Of a stretch of 64,000 bases of DNA, positions 50,949 to 59,663 are shown piece by piece (within the stretch, counting starts at the first letter, position 1; the number at the start of each line of letters is the position of its first letter). The stretch covers positions 242,245-306,244 of the forward strand of contig ARQU01000001.1 of assembly GCA_000384615.1 (NCBI GenBank), in the 5' to 3' direction. The notes below the pieces were generated by a model. The model did not search any database and was not told the origin of the DNA. It saw nothing but the letters and a program-made list of their open reading frames with translations. The position numbers were made by a program, and so were the translations under genes. Source of the stretch: an alpha proteobacterium SCGC AAA536-G10. Lineage in GTDB: Bacteria; Pseudomonadota; Alphaproteobacteria; Puniceispirillales; Marisalimonadaceae.

Positions 50949-52112
50949 TTATCTTCCCACTAATTTAACTTTATTATTATACCAGTTCATAAAAGCAGAA
51001 ATACTTAATGAAACAGATAAATAAATTAACATAACTATTACCATTGTTTCCATTTCCCTACCTGTTTGGTTTAGAGAAATACCACCAAGTGTTGCTACAA
51101 GATCCATATAACCTATTGCAATTGCTAATGAAGAATTCTTTGTTAAATTTAAATACTGACTGGTTAAAGGCGGAATTATAACTCTTCTAGCTTGAGGCAA
51201 AATCACTAATTTCATTACTTTTGAAGATTTTAAACCAATTGATTCAGCAGCTTCTCTTTGACCTTTGTCAACAGCCAAGATTCCAGCCCTTACTATTTCT
51301 GCGATAAAAGCGGCCGTATAAATACCTAAAGCGAAAGTCAATGCGGCAAGCTCAGGGCTCATGTGCATACCACCCCTAAAATTGAACCCCTTTAATGCAG
51401 GTATCTCCAAAGAAATTGGCATTCCAGAAATAAAAAAAGCAATTAGAGGTAATGAAATTAATACAGAAAAATTAATCCAGAAAACCGGATACTGTACGCC
51501 TGTTAAATCTTGTTTTTTCTTAGCATATTTGAAAAATAAAACTGAAAAAATTATGGCAATTACCAAAAACAAATATACAAGTTCAATTCCATTTTCTGTT
51601 AATGGCTTTGGAATATAAAAACCTCTGTTAGAAAGAAAAGTCACATCACCTAAGTTTAAGGCTTTTCTTGGATGTGGAAGAGTATTAATTATTATACCGT
51701 GCCATAGAAGTATATGTAATAAAATAGGAACATTTCTCGTAAATTCTATATACCAGTATGCGATTTTACTAGCTAACCAGTTTTTGGATAATCTTATTAT
51801 TCCTAAAGAAATTCCTAAAACTGTGGCTAGAATTATACCAAATACTGCAACTAAACCTGTGTTTAAAAGGCCAACAATGCCTGCTCTTAAATGACTATCT
51901 CTATTATTATAGTCAATTAAGTATTGATTTATATCGTAGCCAGCTGGAATAAATAAAAATTCAAAACTAATGTCTTTCCCAAGAGCTTTAAAATTTGCAT
52001 CAACATTTGATATTAACCATGATAAAAACCAACCGATGCACAACAAAACAAATATTTGTACAATTATTTCTCGGCTTTTTTCATTTCGCCATATGTTGCT
52101 TAAAAAACTCAT
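50949..52112 (-). CDS. aapQ: General L-amino acid ABC transporter permease AapQ
   Basis: The 387-residue protein has several hydrophobic segments and the HisQ-type EAA loop GQREAAESIGLKSSKVMKLV, with the long extra central region (residues ~90-220) typical of AapQ. It pairs with AapM. A strong stem-loop lies between its start and the end of aapJ. Confidence 0.94.
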   Translation of the reverse strand: MSFLSNIWRNEKSREIIVQIFVLLCIGWFLSWLISNVDANFKALGKDISFEFLFIPAGYDINQYLIDYNNRDSHLRAGIVGLLNTGLVAVFGIILATVLGISLGIIRLSKNWLASKIAYWYIEFTRNVPILLHILLWHGIIINTLPHPRKALNLGDVTFLSNRGFYIPKPLTENGIELVYLFLVIAIIFSVLFFKYAKKKQDLTGVQYPVFWINFSVLISLPLIAFFISGMPISLEIPALKGFNFRGGMHMSPELAALTFALGIYTAAFIAEIVRAGILAVDKGQREAAESIGLKSSKVMKLVILPQARRVIIPPLTSQYLNLTKNSSLAIAIGYMDLVATLGGISLNQTGREMETMVIVMLIYLSVSLSISAFMNWYNNKVKLVGR

Positions 52113-52140
52113 TTATGAATTCTATATCTAATTAAGAGTA

Positions 52141-52178
52141 AAAAAAGCTGTATCTAAAATATAAACACAGCTTTTTTT
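52141..52178 (-). terminator. Stem-loop with U-tract between aapJ and aapQ (partial terminator)
   Basis: AAAAAAGCTGT at 52141-52151 pairs with ACAGCTTTTTT at 52167-52177, a perfect 11-bp stem with a 15-nt loop and a T-run on either strand. It lies 7 bp past the aapJ stop and before aapQ. It probably terminates most transcripts after aapJ, so the binding protein is made in excess over the permeases. Confidence 0.75.
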
Positions 52179-52184
52179 AGAGTC

Positions 52185-53207
52185 TTATTTAATTGGTGGT
52201 ATGTAGAATAGCCCACCATCTCTGTAAAGTTGGTTCATACCTCTAGCAATTTTAAGAGGTGTGCTCATACCAAGGTTTTTTTCGAAAACTTCTTCATAGT
52301 TTCCTACTTGACCAATAATATTAACAGCCCAATCAGCAGATAAACCTAACTTAGAAATACCTTGTAAAGGATCTTTACCTAACAAACGGTTAATTTCTTT
52401 GTTTTTATTATCTTTTCCAGCCAAAGACTTAACATTAGCTGAAGTTATACCTAATTCTTCACCAGCCATCATAGCTTTTAAAGTCCAAGCTACAATATCA
52501 GCCCACTGATCATCACCATGTCTTACAACAGGTCCTAAAGGCTCTTTAGATACAATCTCAGGCAAAACCATATGGTCAGCAGGATTATCAAAACTAGACA
52601 TTGTTGCATATAGTCCTGAAGCATCAGTTGTATACACATCACATCTTCCAGCTTTATATAACTCTTGTGCTTCAGCATTAGTTTCGATAGGAACAGGATT
52701 ATATTTCATTCCATTTCCAGCAAAGAATTCAGCAAGGTTTAATTCTGTGGTTGTACCAGTTTGAATACATACTGATGCCCCGTCCAAACCTTTAGCAGAT
52801 TTAACACCTAAAGCTTTAGGAACCATAAAACCTTGACCGTCATAATAACTGACACCTACAAAAGTTTGAGATAAATCAACATCTCTTGAAAAAGTCCATG
52901 TTGTATTTCTTGAAAGTATTTCACCTTCACCTGCTGCTAATTTTGTAAAACGTGTTTTACCAGTTGCAGTCGTGTAATTGACTTTATCTGCGTCACCTAA
53001 TGTAGCTGCTGCTACTGCTCTACAAAAGTCGACATCAAAGCCAGTCCACTTTCCTTTATCGTCAGGTGCAGCAAAACCAGCTAAACCAGTATTAATAATA
53101 CAGTTTAACTTACCTCTTGCTCTCACGTCGTCTAAAGTGCTTGCTAAAACTGATCCAGCAAACATCACTCCAGCAGTCGCAGCTGCTAAAAGTATTTTTG
53201 TTTTCAT
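52185..53207 (-). CDS. aapJ: General L-amino acid ABC transporter binding protein AapJ
   Basis: The 340-residue periplasmic protein has a signal peptide (about residues 1-22, GSVLAS) and family 3 blocks: TLDDVRARGKLNCIINTG, GFDVDFCRAVAAATLGD, SRNTTWTFSRDVDLSQTFVG. The length (long for family 3) and SRNTTWT motif are typical of AapJ/BztA, which bind many L-amino acids. First gene of the operon, divergent from the cystathionine beta-lyase gene. Confidence 0.95.
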   Translation of the reverse strand: MKTKILLAAATAGVMFAGSVLASTLDDVRARGKLNCIINTGLAGFAAPDDKGKWTGFDVDFCRAVAAATLGDADKVNYTTATGKTRFTKLAAGEGEILSRNTTWTFSRDVDLSQTFVGVSYYDGQGFMVPKALGVKSAKGLDGASVCIQTGTTTELNLAEFFAGNGMKYNPVPIETNAEAQELYKAGRCDVYTTDASGLYATMSSFDNPADHMVLPEIVSKEPLGPVVRHGDDQWADIVAWTLKAMMAGEELGITSANVKSLAGKDNKNKEINRLLGKDPLQGISKLGLSADWAVNIIGQVGNYEEVFEKNLGMSTPLKIARGMNQLYRDGGLFYIPPIK

Positions 53208-53231
53208 ATTATTTCTCCACTATTAAAATTT

Positions 53232-53278
53232 TCATGATAATCATGATTTTGATAGTACTTTCGTTCTTATTTAGTATA
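53232..53278 (-). promoter_or_regulatory. Possible aapJ promoter element and palindrome in its leader
   Basis: On the minus strand a -10-like TATACT lies at 53273-53278, with no clear -35. About 27 bp downstream is a 15-nt perfect palindrome, TCATGATAATCATGA (53232-53246), between the predicted transcription start and the aapJ ATG at 53207. It could be an operator or a small leader hairpin. No known regulator is implied. Confidence 0.35.
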
Positions 53279-53394
53279 GTTTCAAGATAAAAATTAAAAA
53301 ATTTTTTTTAAATGTTTATAGATTAAACATAATTTGGGATAAAAGTTTATCAAAATTAATTTAGAAGACAGAAGTTAGGTTCAGTTAATAATTA

Positions 53395-54582
53395 ATGAAG
53401 CAAGAAGATAAAAATTTACATGTAGAAACAATTACTTCACATGTTGGAAAAAATCCTCATGAAAACCACGGTATACCTTCACCTCCAGTATATAGAACGA
53501 GTACTATTTTAAACAAGACAATGGAGTCTTATAAAAATAAAGATTTAAAATACACTTATGGAAGAAACGGGACGCCTACTTCAGAGTCATTAATCAAGGC
53601 AATTTCTTCAATATATAATGCAGAAGGATGTGTTCTAGCTTCTTCTGGAATGAACGCTATAACAACTGGATTAATGTCATTAATAAAATCTGGCGATCAT
53701 ATTTTGTTACCTGATTCTGTATATGGATCAACTAGACGATTTGCTGAAGAAGAATTTCCGAGATTAAATATTGATTATGAGTTTTACAACTCAAGAGATT
53801 TAAAAAATTTAGAAAGTCTGATCAAAGAAAATACAAAAGCAATTTATTTAGAAAGTCCAGGTACATATACTTTTGAGGTAATTGACATAATTAAGGTTAT
53901 GGAAATTTGTAAGAAATACAAATTAAAATCTTTAATAGATAATACTTGGGCTACTGCTATTTATTTTAATCCATTTGAGTTTGGTGTTAATATTGTAATT
54001 GAAGCCATAACAAAATATATCTCTGGTCATTCTGATATTATGATGGGGGTGGTTCTTGCAAATAATGAAGATCTCGTAGGTATCGAAAGGTGGACTAAAA
54101 ACACTGGAGTTTATGTAAGCCCTGATGATATTTTCATGTCTCTTAGAGGTTTAAGGACACTTCCTTTAAGATTAGAACAATCATCTTATAACAGTTTGAG
54201 ATTAGCTAAATTTTTCGAAAGTCTTAAAGAAGTAAAATATGTAATGCATCCTGCTTTAACTCAACATCCTGATCATAAATTATGGAAAAGAGATTTTAAA
54301 GGCGCATCTGGTCTTTTCGCTATCGAATTTAATGACAATATCTCTGAAGAAGCAGTCAATAAATTAGCTAATAGTCTTGAAATTTTTGGAATTGGCTCTT
54401 CTTGGGGAGGATACTCAAGTTTAGTATCAATGATGAATGTTTCAGAATCTAGAAACATTAAAACAAGTTATATCCCGAAAGGTGTTTATCTAAGGATTTA
54501 CACTGGCTCAGAAAATATAAATGATTTATTAAATGACTTCAAAAATGGAATAAAAGTCTTAAGAAACTTCTTAAAACTTTAA
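53395..54582 (+). CDS. metC: Cystathionine beta-lyase
   Basis: The 395-residue PLP enzyme of the Cys/Met-metabolism family has YTYGRNGTPTSESL, SSGMNAITTGLMSL, DNTWATAIYFNPFEFG, and the PLP-lysine region EAITKYISGHSDIMMG. The WATAIYFNP and YGSTR elements favour cystathionine beta-lyase over gamma-synthase. It would convert cystathionine to homocysteine in methionine synthesis. It ends 5 bp before the convergent dioxygenase gene. I see no SAM riboswitch in the 187-bp leader region. Confidence 0.9.
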   Translation: MKQEDKNLHVETITSHVGKNPHENHGIPSPPVYRTSTILNKTMESYKNKDLKYTYGRNGTPTSESLIKAISSIYNAEGCVLASSGMNAITTGLMSLIKSGDHILLPDSVYGSTRRFAEEEFPRLNIDYEFYNSRDLKNLESLIKENTKAIYLESPGTYTFEVIDIIKVMEICKKYKLKSLIDNTWATAIYFNPFEFGVNIVIEAITKYISGHSDIMMGVVLANNEDLVGIERWTKNTGVYVSPDDIFMSLRGLRTLPLRLEQSSYNSLRLAKFFESLKEVKYVMHPALTQHPDHKLWKRDFKGASGLFAIEFNDNISEEAVNKLANSLEIFGIGSSWGGYSSLVSMMNVSESRNIKTSYIPKGVYLRIYTGSENINDLLNDFKNGIKVLRNFLKL

Positions 54583-54587
54583 ACAAA

Positions 54588-55472
54588 TTAGATCAATTTC
54601 TCTTCACCCAAGACAGTTGTTCTTCTCATATCTCTATTTTCTTTCAAATCATCATAAGCTCTTGCCCTATGCATGGTTTGTCTATTATCCCAAATTATTA
54701 GATCATTTTTTGACCATTCATGTATATACTTAAACTTTAATTGAGTAGAATATTCAATCAAATCGTCAATAAAACACATTGAATCTGGCCTAATCCAATT
54801 TTTTATTTTACCAATATGACTTGATAAGAAAATTGTTTTCCTATTAGTTACTTTATTTTTTCTGACAAGAGGTTGTTCAACAGGAGTAAAATTTTTAATT
54901 TCATCTGATGATAACTCTTTAACCATGTCAAAACCCAATCTTTGTCGGGAATATATTAAAGAATGTTCGCAAATCATTTTATCGATTTTATTTTTAGTTT
55001 TGTTCTCTAAACTATCATAAGCATTTCTCATATCCGCAAACTCTGTATTACCTCCTACTTTAGATATATTTCTAGCTGACAAAAGAGAATATTTTGCAGG
55101 AATTTCTTTAAAGGAGCTATCGGTATGCCATAAACGATTACCTAAGTTAAATATTCTTCTTGGATCATCTTGAGTAAAGGGTTTATTGTTTTTATCAAGG
55201 TTAGATACGTCTGCTAAATCTGTAGATAATCTTCTATCCTGGGCTTTAGTAATGTTAGATTTATTTCCGGAAGCCTCGATTTCACCAAAATATTTAGTAA
55301 ATTTTACCTGTTCATAATCATCTATATTTTGATTTCTAAAAACTAAAATAGTTAGCTTATTAATAGCATTATCAATCTCTTTTACAATTTTATTATCCAA
55401 ATCTTTTTTTAAATCCACTCCAGAAACAAAACCAACAAAGTCTGGGGATTCAGTTCTTGTTTCTATAATCAT
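54588..55472 (-). CDS. TauD/TfdA-family 2-oxoglutarate-dependent dioxygenase
   Basis: The 294-residue protein has the Fe(II) ligands HTD in RLWHTDSSFKEI and the distal His in NRQTMHRARAYD, followed by the oxoglutarate-binding arginine RDMRRTTV. Family members hydroxylate taurine, alkylsulfates, 2,4-D and other organic acids; the substrate here is not evident. Start set at ATG 55472 since GGAG lies 6 nt upstream; an earlier TTG adds four residues. No transporter for sulfonates is adjacent. Confidence 0.88.
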   Translation of the reverse strand: MIIETRTESPDFVGFVSGVDLKKDLDNKIVKEIDNAINKLTILVFRNQNIDDYEQVKFTKYFGEIEASGNKSNITKAQDRRLSTDLADVSNLDKNNKPFTQDDPRRIFNLGNRLWHTDSSFKEIPAKYSLLSARNISKVGGNTEFADMRNAYDSLENKTKNKIDKMICEHSLIYSRQRLGFDMVKELSSDEIKNFTPVEQPLVRKNKVTNRKTIFLSSHIGKIKNWIRPDSMCFIDDLIEYSTQLKFKYIHEWSKNDLIIWDNRQTMHRARAYDDLKENRDMRRTTVLGEEKLI

Positions 55473-55567
55473 ATTAATCTCCAAATTTATTTTTTTTAAT
55501 AAATATATGGTTATATGTGTATAATTAATTATAAAATCTAAGTTGTAAAATCAAAAGAGTTAAATTT

Positions 55568-56053
55568 ATGTATTTTGTGAAAACTAATAAATTATTACTA
55601 TCAATAACTTTGTTATTTTTAAATTTAAGCTTTAACGTGTTTGGGATTGATAAATTAGATGGTGCATGGTTTGAATGTGAATTCTCTGGTAAAACTAGTG
55701 AGCCAACTGATAATTGTAAAATGCTAGATAATGACGGATTCATTTTCTCGAACAATATTGCGGCACATATATCAGTAATTGATAGTCAGGAAACAAATTG
55801 TAAAAAAAATAAAATTGGTCAATGTTTTCAAAGCAACTTAAGCTTTATTACGATAAGACAAGGTAGAAAGGACAAGGTAAAATTTGAAAATAGTAAGTTA
55901 ATATTAACCTTTTTAGGTTGCGGTCAAGTCTTTCACCTAACAAATAAAACGGACTATATTGAAGCTAAACCTGATAAAAAAAAGTGCTTCTGGGCAGGTA
56001 AAAAAGTTTTCTATTTAAAAAAATACGATGGTAAATTAATATTTAAGAAATAA
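55568..56053 (+). CDS. Small secreted cysteine-containing protein, unknown function
   Basis: The 161-residue protein has a signal peptide (about residues 1-27, LSFNVFG). The mature part holds seven cysteines (in WFECEF, DNCKML, TNCKK, GQCFQ, LGCGQ and KKCFWAG among others), a pattern expected for disulfide bonds in the periplasm or outside. I recognise no family. It is 13 bp upstream of another unknown gene on the same strand, so the two may act together. Confidence 0.6.
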   Translation: MYFVKTNKLLLSITLLFLNLSFNVFGIDKLDGAWFECEFSGKTSEPTDNCKMLDNDGFIFSNNIAAHISVIDSQETNCKKNKIGQCFQSNLSFITIRQGRKDKVKFENSKLILTFLGCGQVFHLTNKTDYIEAKPDKKKCFWAGKKVFYLKKYDGKLIFKK

Positions 56054-56066
56054 TCAATGGAATATT

Positions 56067-56543
56067 ATGTATATATTAAGACAAACAAACTTACTTAAAT
56101 TTGGATTAATAACAATTGGGATAATTATAGCTCTTTTTTGTTTTTATGTGATTGTTGGATTTCTAGGTATACAATATATTATGGAACCATATAAATATGG
56201 GACTTTTTTCGCCTGGGTAATTATTTTATTTGGTATTTTTTATAGGTTTACTTTTTTACTTTTAACTATTGGTGTTTTTTTTGGTATTATAAATGTACTA
56301 GAGTGGCATCTAATATTTGCTATTTTATTCGCTTTACCAAGTCTTCTTTTTATTTTTCCTAAACAAATTCTTAACTTTAAAATGGGTGCAAAAAAAACAG
56401 AAAAGAAAGATAATGATTTTAATATGTATACTAATACTAACAGACAACAGACTATGAAAAGATTTAAAACTAAATCTCAAAATAATGAAGTAATTGATGG
56501 AGATTATGAGATTATTAGTGAAAATGATAAAAATAAAAATTAA
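56067..56543 (+). CDS. Small membrane protein, unknown function
   Basis: The 158-residue protein has about four hydrophobic segments in residues 10-110 (for example LITIGIIIALFCFYVIVGF and LLLTIGVFFGIINVL) and a hydrophilic, lysine- and asparagine-rich C-terminal tail of about 45 residues. No conserved motif is recognised. It follows the secreted-protein gene and overlaps the convergent phosphatase gene by 4 bp. Confidence 0.55.
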   Translation: MYILRQTNLLKFGLITIGIIIALFCFYVIVGFLGIQYIMEPYKYGTFFAWVIILFGIFYRFTFLLLTIGVFFGIINVLEWHLIFAILFALPSLLFIFPKQILNFKMGAKKTEKKDNDFNMYTNTNRQQTMKRFKTKSQNNEVIDGDYEIISENDKNKN

Positions 56544-57103
56544 TCATTTAATTTTAAATAGTATGATTTTTTTGTTTCCATATCATAAACTATCATTCCT
56601 CCACTTGGTAATGAGATGCCGGTGAAAGCTTGAATTACTACATAATGAGTAACCATCAAATAAGTACCTGTTGTTATTCGAAGTTTGCTAATCAATTTAT
56701 TTAGTTCAGCTAGCGTTTCATCTTTATTCACATGTCCTTGGTAAAAAGAATTAAGACCTTTATGAGTAAAGAATTTACCTATTTTTAAGAATGATGCAGT
56801 ATCTTTACACCTACACCAAAAACTTGAAAAAATTTTTGTAAATGTTATTTGAAATTTTTTAAAAATTTCTCCTATCATCTCACTTTGGTAAATACCATTC
56901 GCATCAAGATTTCTTTGAGTAGAACAATCATCTATCTTGAAATTTGAAGGATCTCCATTTCCAGGAGCTAAAGCATGTCTCATGAAAATTATTTTGTTGT
57001 GACTGTCTTTTTTAAATTTTTCCATTAAAATATAAGCTTCACTTGCATGAGTGTTAGTATCTAACAAAATGCAAAAAATAGATATTAAAAGTAATCTGAA
57101 CAT
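56540..57103 (-). CDS. Secreted histidine phosphatase (branch 1) family protein
   Basis: The protein (187 residues from ATG 57103; an upstream TTG at 57118 would add five) begins with a signal-peptide-like segment (LLLISIFCILLDTNTHA). It has the catalytic RH motif in IIFMRHALAPGNGDP, an arginine in FWCRCKDTA and the second catalytic histidine in LMVTHYVVI. It resembles periplasmic SixA/AfpA-like histidine phosphatases with the GxGDPxxF insertion. Substrate unknown. Confidence 0.8.
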   Translation of the reverse strand: MFRLLLISIFCILLDTNTHASEAYILMEKFKKDSHNKIIFMRHALAPGNGDPSNFKIDDCSTQRNLDANGIYQSEMIGEIFKKFQITFTKIFSSFWCRCKDTASFLKIGKFFTHKGLNSFYQGHVNKDETLAELNKLISKLRITTGTYLMVTHYVVIQAFTGISLPSGGMIVYDMETKKSYYLKLND

Positions 57104-57143
57104 TACTTTAAAATACAAGGCATTTTAAAACCTACAAACTTTT

Positions 57144-58028
57144 TTATGATTTTTTTTGAGTTTCTCTTCTTATAATAATTAATGAAGAGGAAATTATTAT
57201 TAAAGTTCCAATATAAAAAGTTGAAGTTAATGATTCATTGAATAAATAAACACCTATCAAAATACCAATTGGAACTGATATATATCTTAATGGAGCCAAT
57301 AGGCTTGCTGGTGCTAACTTCAGGCTATATGCTAAACAAATTTGTTGGAAGCTAGAGACTACACCAATAACAATAAGAACAATTAAAACCTGATCATAGT
57401 CAGGCCATTCAGTTTTTATTAACATACATATAACTAAAAAAACTATGGCTCCGAATATATTATACCATAATGCTGTAGTTGCAGGGTGATCTGTTTGACC
57501 AAGTTTTCTAACAGACAGCGTCATAAGTGCTCCAAAAAAAGGTGAAAAAACTCCTAATACTAATCCAAAGTTAAACCAATTTTCTTTTAAAGGATCAAGT
57601 ATGAGAATTACTCCTATAAATCCAATTAAAGCTATTATTCGTCTAAACCATCCAACAACTTCCTTTATGATAATAGGTGCAAGTAAGGTAATAAATATTG
57701 GCATTGTTTGAAGTAAAGTGGTCATAAGGCTTAGATCTATAAATTGTAGTGCCGCAAACAAGCATCCAAAAGAACCTAAACCAGTTATAGTCCTAATCAT
57801 CAGACCAGACTTGGATTCTATTTGAAAAGCAAATGATTTACGTTGAAAATATGCCGTTATCAGTAGCAAAGGGATACAAAACAAATATCTAAAAAATAAA
57901 ACCATAAAAACTGAAAGATCGCCCGCTATCAGTTTTACTAGACTGGCTATGGTTATCGTGCAAATAACTTCAGTTATGGAAAAGGAAACTCCAAGAGGAA
58001 TATTTGAATTATTATTCGTTAGTGACAT
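57144..58028 (-). CDS. EamA/DMT-family transporter
   Basis: The 294-residue protein has ten hydrophobic segments arranged as two EamA repeats, with conserved MVLFFRYLFCIPLL in the first and ASLLAPLRYISVPIGILIG in the second. The family exports or imports small metabolites; the PLRY-containing second repeat fits the S-adenosylmethionine/RarD-like branches, but no substrate can be named. Downstream on the same strand by 25 bp is the histidine phosphatase. Confidence 0.85.
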   Translation of the reverse strand: MSLTNNNSNIPLGVSFSITEVICTITIASLVKLIAGDLSVFMVLFFRYLFCIPLLLITAYFQRKSFAFQIESKSGLMIRTITGLGSFGCLFAALQFIDLSLMTTLLQTMPIFITLLAPIIIKEVVGWFRRIIALIGFIGVILILDPLKENWFNFGLVLGVFSPFFGALMTLSVRKLGQTDHPATTALWYNIFGAIVFLVICMLIKTEWPDYDQVLIVLIVIGVVSSFQQICLAYSLKLAPASLLAPLRYISVPIGILIGVYLFNESLTSTFYIGTLIIISSSLIIIRRETQKKS

Positions 58029-58064
58029 ATGTAGTTTTCATTCGAAATATTTTTTGATGATTTA

Positions 58065-58141
58065 TGGTCGGGCCAGCGGGATTTGAACCCACGACCTTCC
58101 GCCCCCCAGACGGACGCGCTACCAAGCTGCGCTATGGCCCG
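58065..58141 (-). tRNA. tRNA-Pro (anticodon GGG)
   Basis: A 77-nt cloverleaf: acceptor CGGGCCA/TGGCCCG, D-stem GCGC/GCGC, anticodon stem-loop TCCGT-CTGGGGG-GCGGA (anticodon GGG), T-loop TTCAAAT, discriminator A and encoded CCA. Confidence 0.96.
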
Positions 58142-58195
58142 ATTTTTAGCAATATTAGCAAAATATACTAAAAGCTATAAATTTAATAATTTTAT

Positions 58196-58642
58196 TTAAA
58201 TACCACCATAAGATTTTTGAGGAATACCACGATTCAATGAAAAATGTGTGTGTATGCACCTCCAAGCATCATTTATATTAATTCTCTTTAAAGTAACCGT
58301 AGCTCTTCCATTTCTTTTAAAAGAACTGCCATTTTTTTTATACCCTGTAGAGTCCCAAACTAAAATAGAGTTAGCCAGTAATCTGTCAGGAGAGATTTGA
58401 ATATAAAGTGTATCGGTCAAGAATTTAAAATTATTAATAGTTGGCCAAACACTTTTCCATTGGTTAGCACAAAGTTTTTCTAAACCTTCAACTACATTCA
58501 TCCAAGTACCAAAACTAACAACATCATTTCCAAAAAGATTTTTAGCCGATTCGAAATCTTTATTTTGGACTTTATTTTCCCAAGTTTTAAACCAAAATAT
58601 TATAGAATTGTGATCTTTATTATCAGCATCAAGTTTATACAT
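58196..58642 (-). CDS. NTF2-like (SnoaL/DUF4440-type) protein
   Basis: The 148-residue cytoplasmic protein resembles the NTF2-like cone fold: an N-terminal helix pair (IIFWFKTWENKVQNKDFESA), VVSFGTWMN, then beta strands ending RCIHTHFSLNRGIP. The WxxIHTHFS ending is typical of SnoaL-3-like domains. Such proteins can be small enzymes or ligand binders. Role unknown. Confidence 0.7.
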   Translation of the reverse strand: MYKLDADNKDHNSIIFWFKTWENKVQNKDFESAKNLFGNDVVSFGTWMNVVEGLEKLCANQWKSVWPTINNFKFLTDTLYIQISPDRLLANSILVWDSTGYKKNGSSFKRNGRATVTLKRININDAWRCIHTHFSLNRGIPQKSYGGI

Positions 58643-58809
58643 TACTAAAATGTCTCATTGATATTATACTTATTTTAATTTTATCTATTTGAAATTTAAT
58701 AGTCAATTTCATAGAAGCATTAAGAAGTAAAAACAATAATACGAAACATATCTTTTAATTTAAAATTTATGGATTGCTTTATATCCTAAGCTTTAATTAT
58801 TTTTTATAA

Positions 58810-58849
58810 AAAAGATGTCTGAAAATATAATTTTGGTCAGACATCTTTT
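58810..58849 (-). terminator. Rho-independent terminator of the amino-acid-type ABC operon
   Basis: AAAAGATGTCTGA (58810-58822) and its perfect complement (58837-58849) form a 13-bp stem with a 14-nt loop, followed on the minus strand by TTTTTTATAAAAA. It lies 10 bp past the stop of the binding-protein gene, the last gene of the operon. Confidence 0.85.
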
Positions 58850-58858
58850 AAATGAATT

Positions 58859-59644
58859 TTATAATGATGGTAATGCAGGAAGATCTTGACCAAGCCATTT
58901 TTGAGAGATTTTATTTAAAGCCCCTCCCAGCTTTTTATGAAGTATAAAAACGTTTACCCATCTCAATAAATCTTCATTTCCCTTTTTAACACCTATAAAA
59001 CAAGGACTGTCTTTAATAATAAACTTCCTCTCTAAATCAAAGTCTGGATTTGCTTCAGTTACAGAGGCTGCAACAGTATTACCTGCGACAAGCACTTGAA
59101 CTTGCTTTGATTTAATAGCGCTTAATGTAGCAGCATTATCACCAAATCTTGTAATTTTAGCACCTTTAGGAGCCATTTTAGTAAGTTCTAAATCCTCTAG
59201 AGTTCCTCCAGTTACTCCTATTGTAAGACCTTCTAAATCTTTGTACGAAGAAACTTTAATTGTAGAGGGTGCAAATACTCCTGAATAGAATGGTGCATAG
59301 GCACTAGAAAAATTAATTGACTTAGCTCTAGAAGGATTAGCTCCCATTGTAGATATTACTAAATCAACCTTATCTGTTTCAAGAAAAGGTATTCTTTGCT
59401 TTGATACAACAGGTACTATTTTAAGTTTGACTCCTAAGTCTTTTGCAATAAGTTTTGCAACGTCAACATCATAACCTTCATGTTCACCAGTTTTACCTAC
59501 TGAGCCAAAAGGCGCAAAAGCCTCTGGTACAGCAATTTTAACTTCACCACTTTTTAATATACCATTAAGGTCAGCGGAATTAGCTGAAAAACTTAGAAAA
59601 GATAGACCTAATAAAAAACTATAAATTATTTTTTTTGAAAACAT
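58859..59644 (-). CDS. Polar amino acid-type ABC transporter binding protein (SBP family 3)
   Basis: The 261-residue protein has a signal peptide (ending SFSANSA) and family 3 motifs: GILKSGEVKIAVPEAFAPFG, GEHEGYDVDVAKLIAKDLG, DLVISTMGANPSRAKSINFS. Start chosen at ATG 59644, which has AAGGA just upstream; a TTG at 59659 lies within that ribosome site. Substrate is probably an amino acid or related compound. It is the last gene of the operon (two permeases precede it), which has no ATPase gene. Confidence 0.92.
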   Translation of the reverse strand: MFSKKIIYSFLLGLSFLSFSANSADLNGILKSGEVKIAVPEAFAPFGSVGKTGEHEGYDVDVAKLIAKDLGVKLKIVPVVSKQRIPFLETDKVDLVISTMGANPSRAKSINFSSAYAPFYSGVFAPSTIKVSSYKDLEGLTIGVTGGTLEDLELTKMAPKGAKITRFGDNAATLSAIKSKQVQVLVAGNTVAASVTEANPDFDLERKFIIKDSPCFIGVKKGNEDLLRWVNVFILHKKLGGALNKISQKWLGQDLPALPSL

Positions 59645-59663
59645 TTTTTTTCCTTTCAATTAA

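Noticed and set aside
53208..53394. SAM or other riboswitch before the cystathionine beta-lyase gene
   Set aside because: No conserved riboswitch core or suitable stems were seen; only an AT-rich divergent promoter region with a palindrome nearer aapJ.
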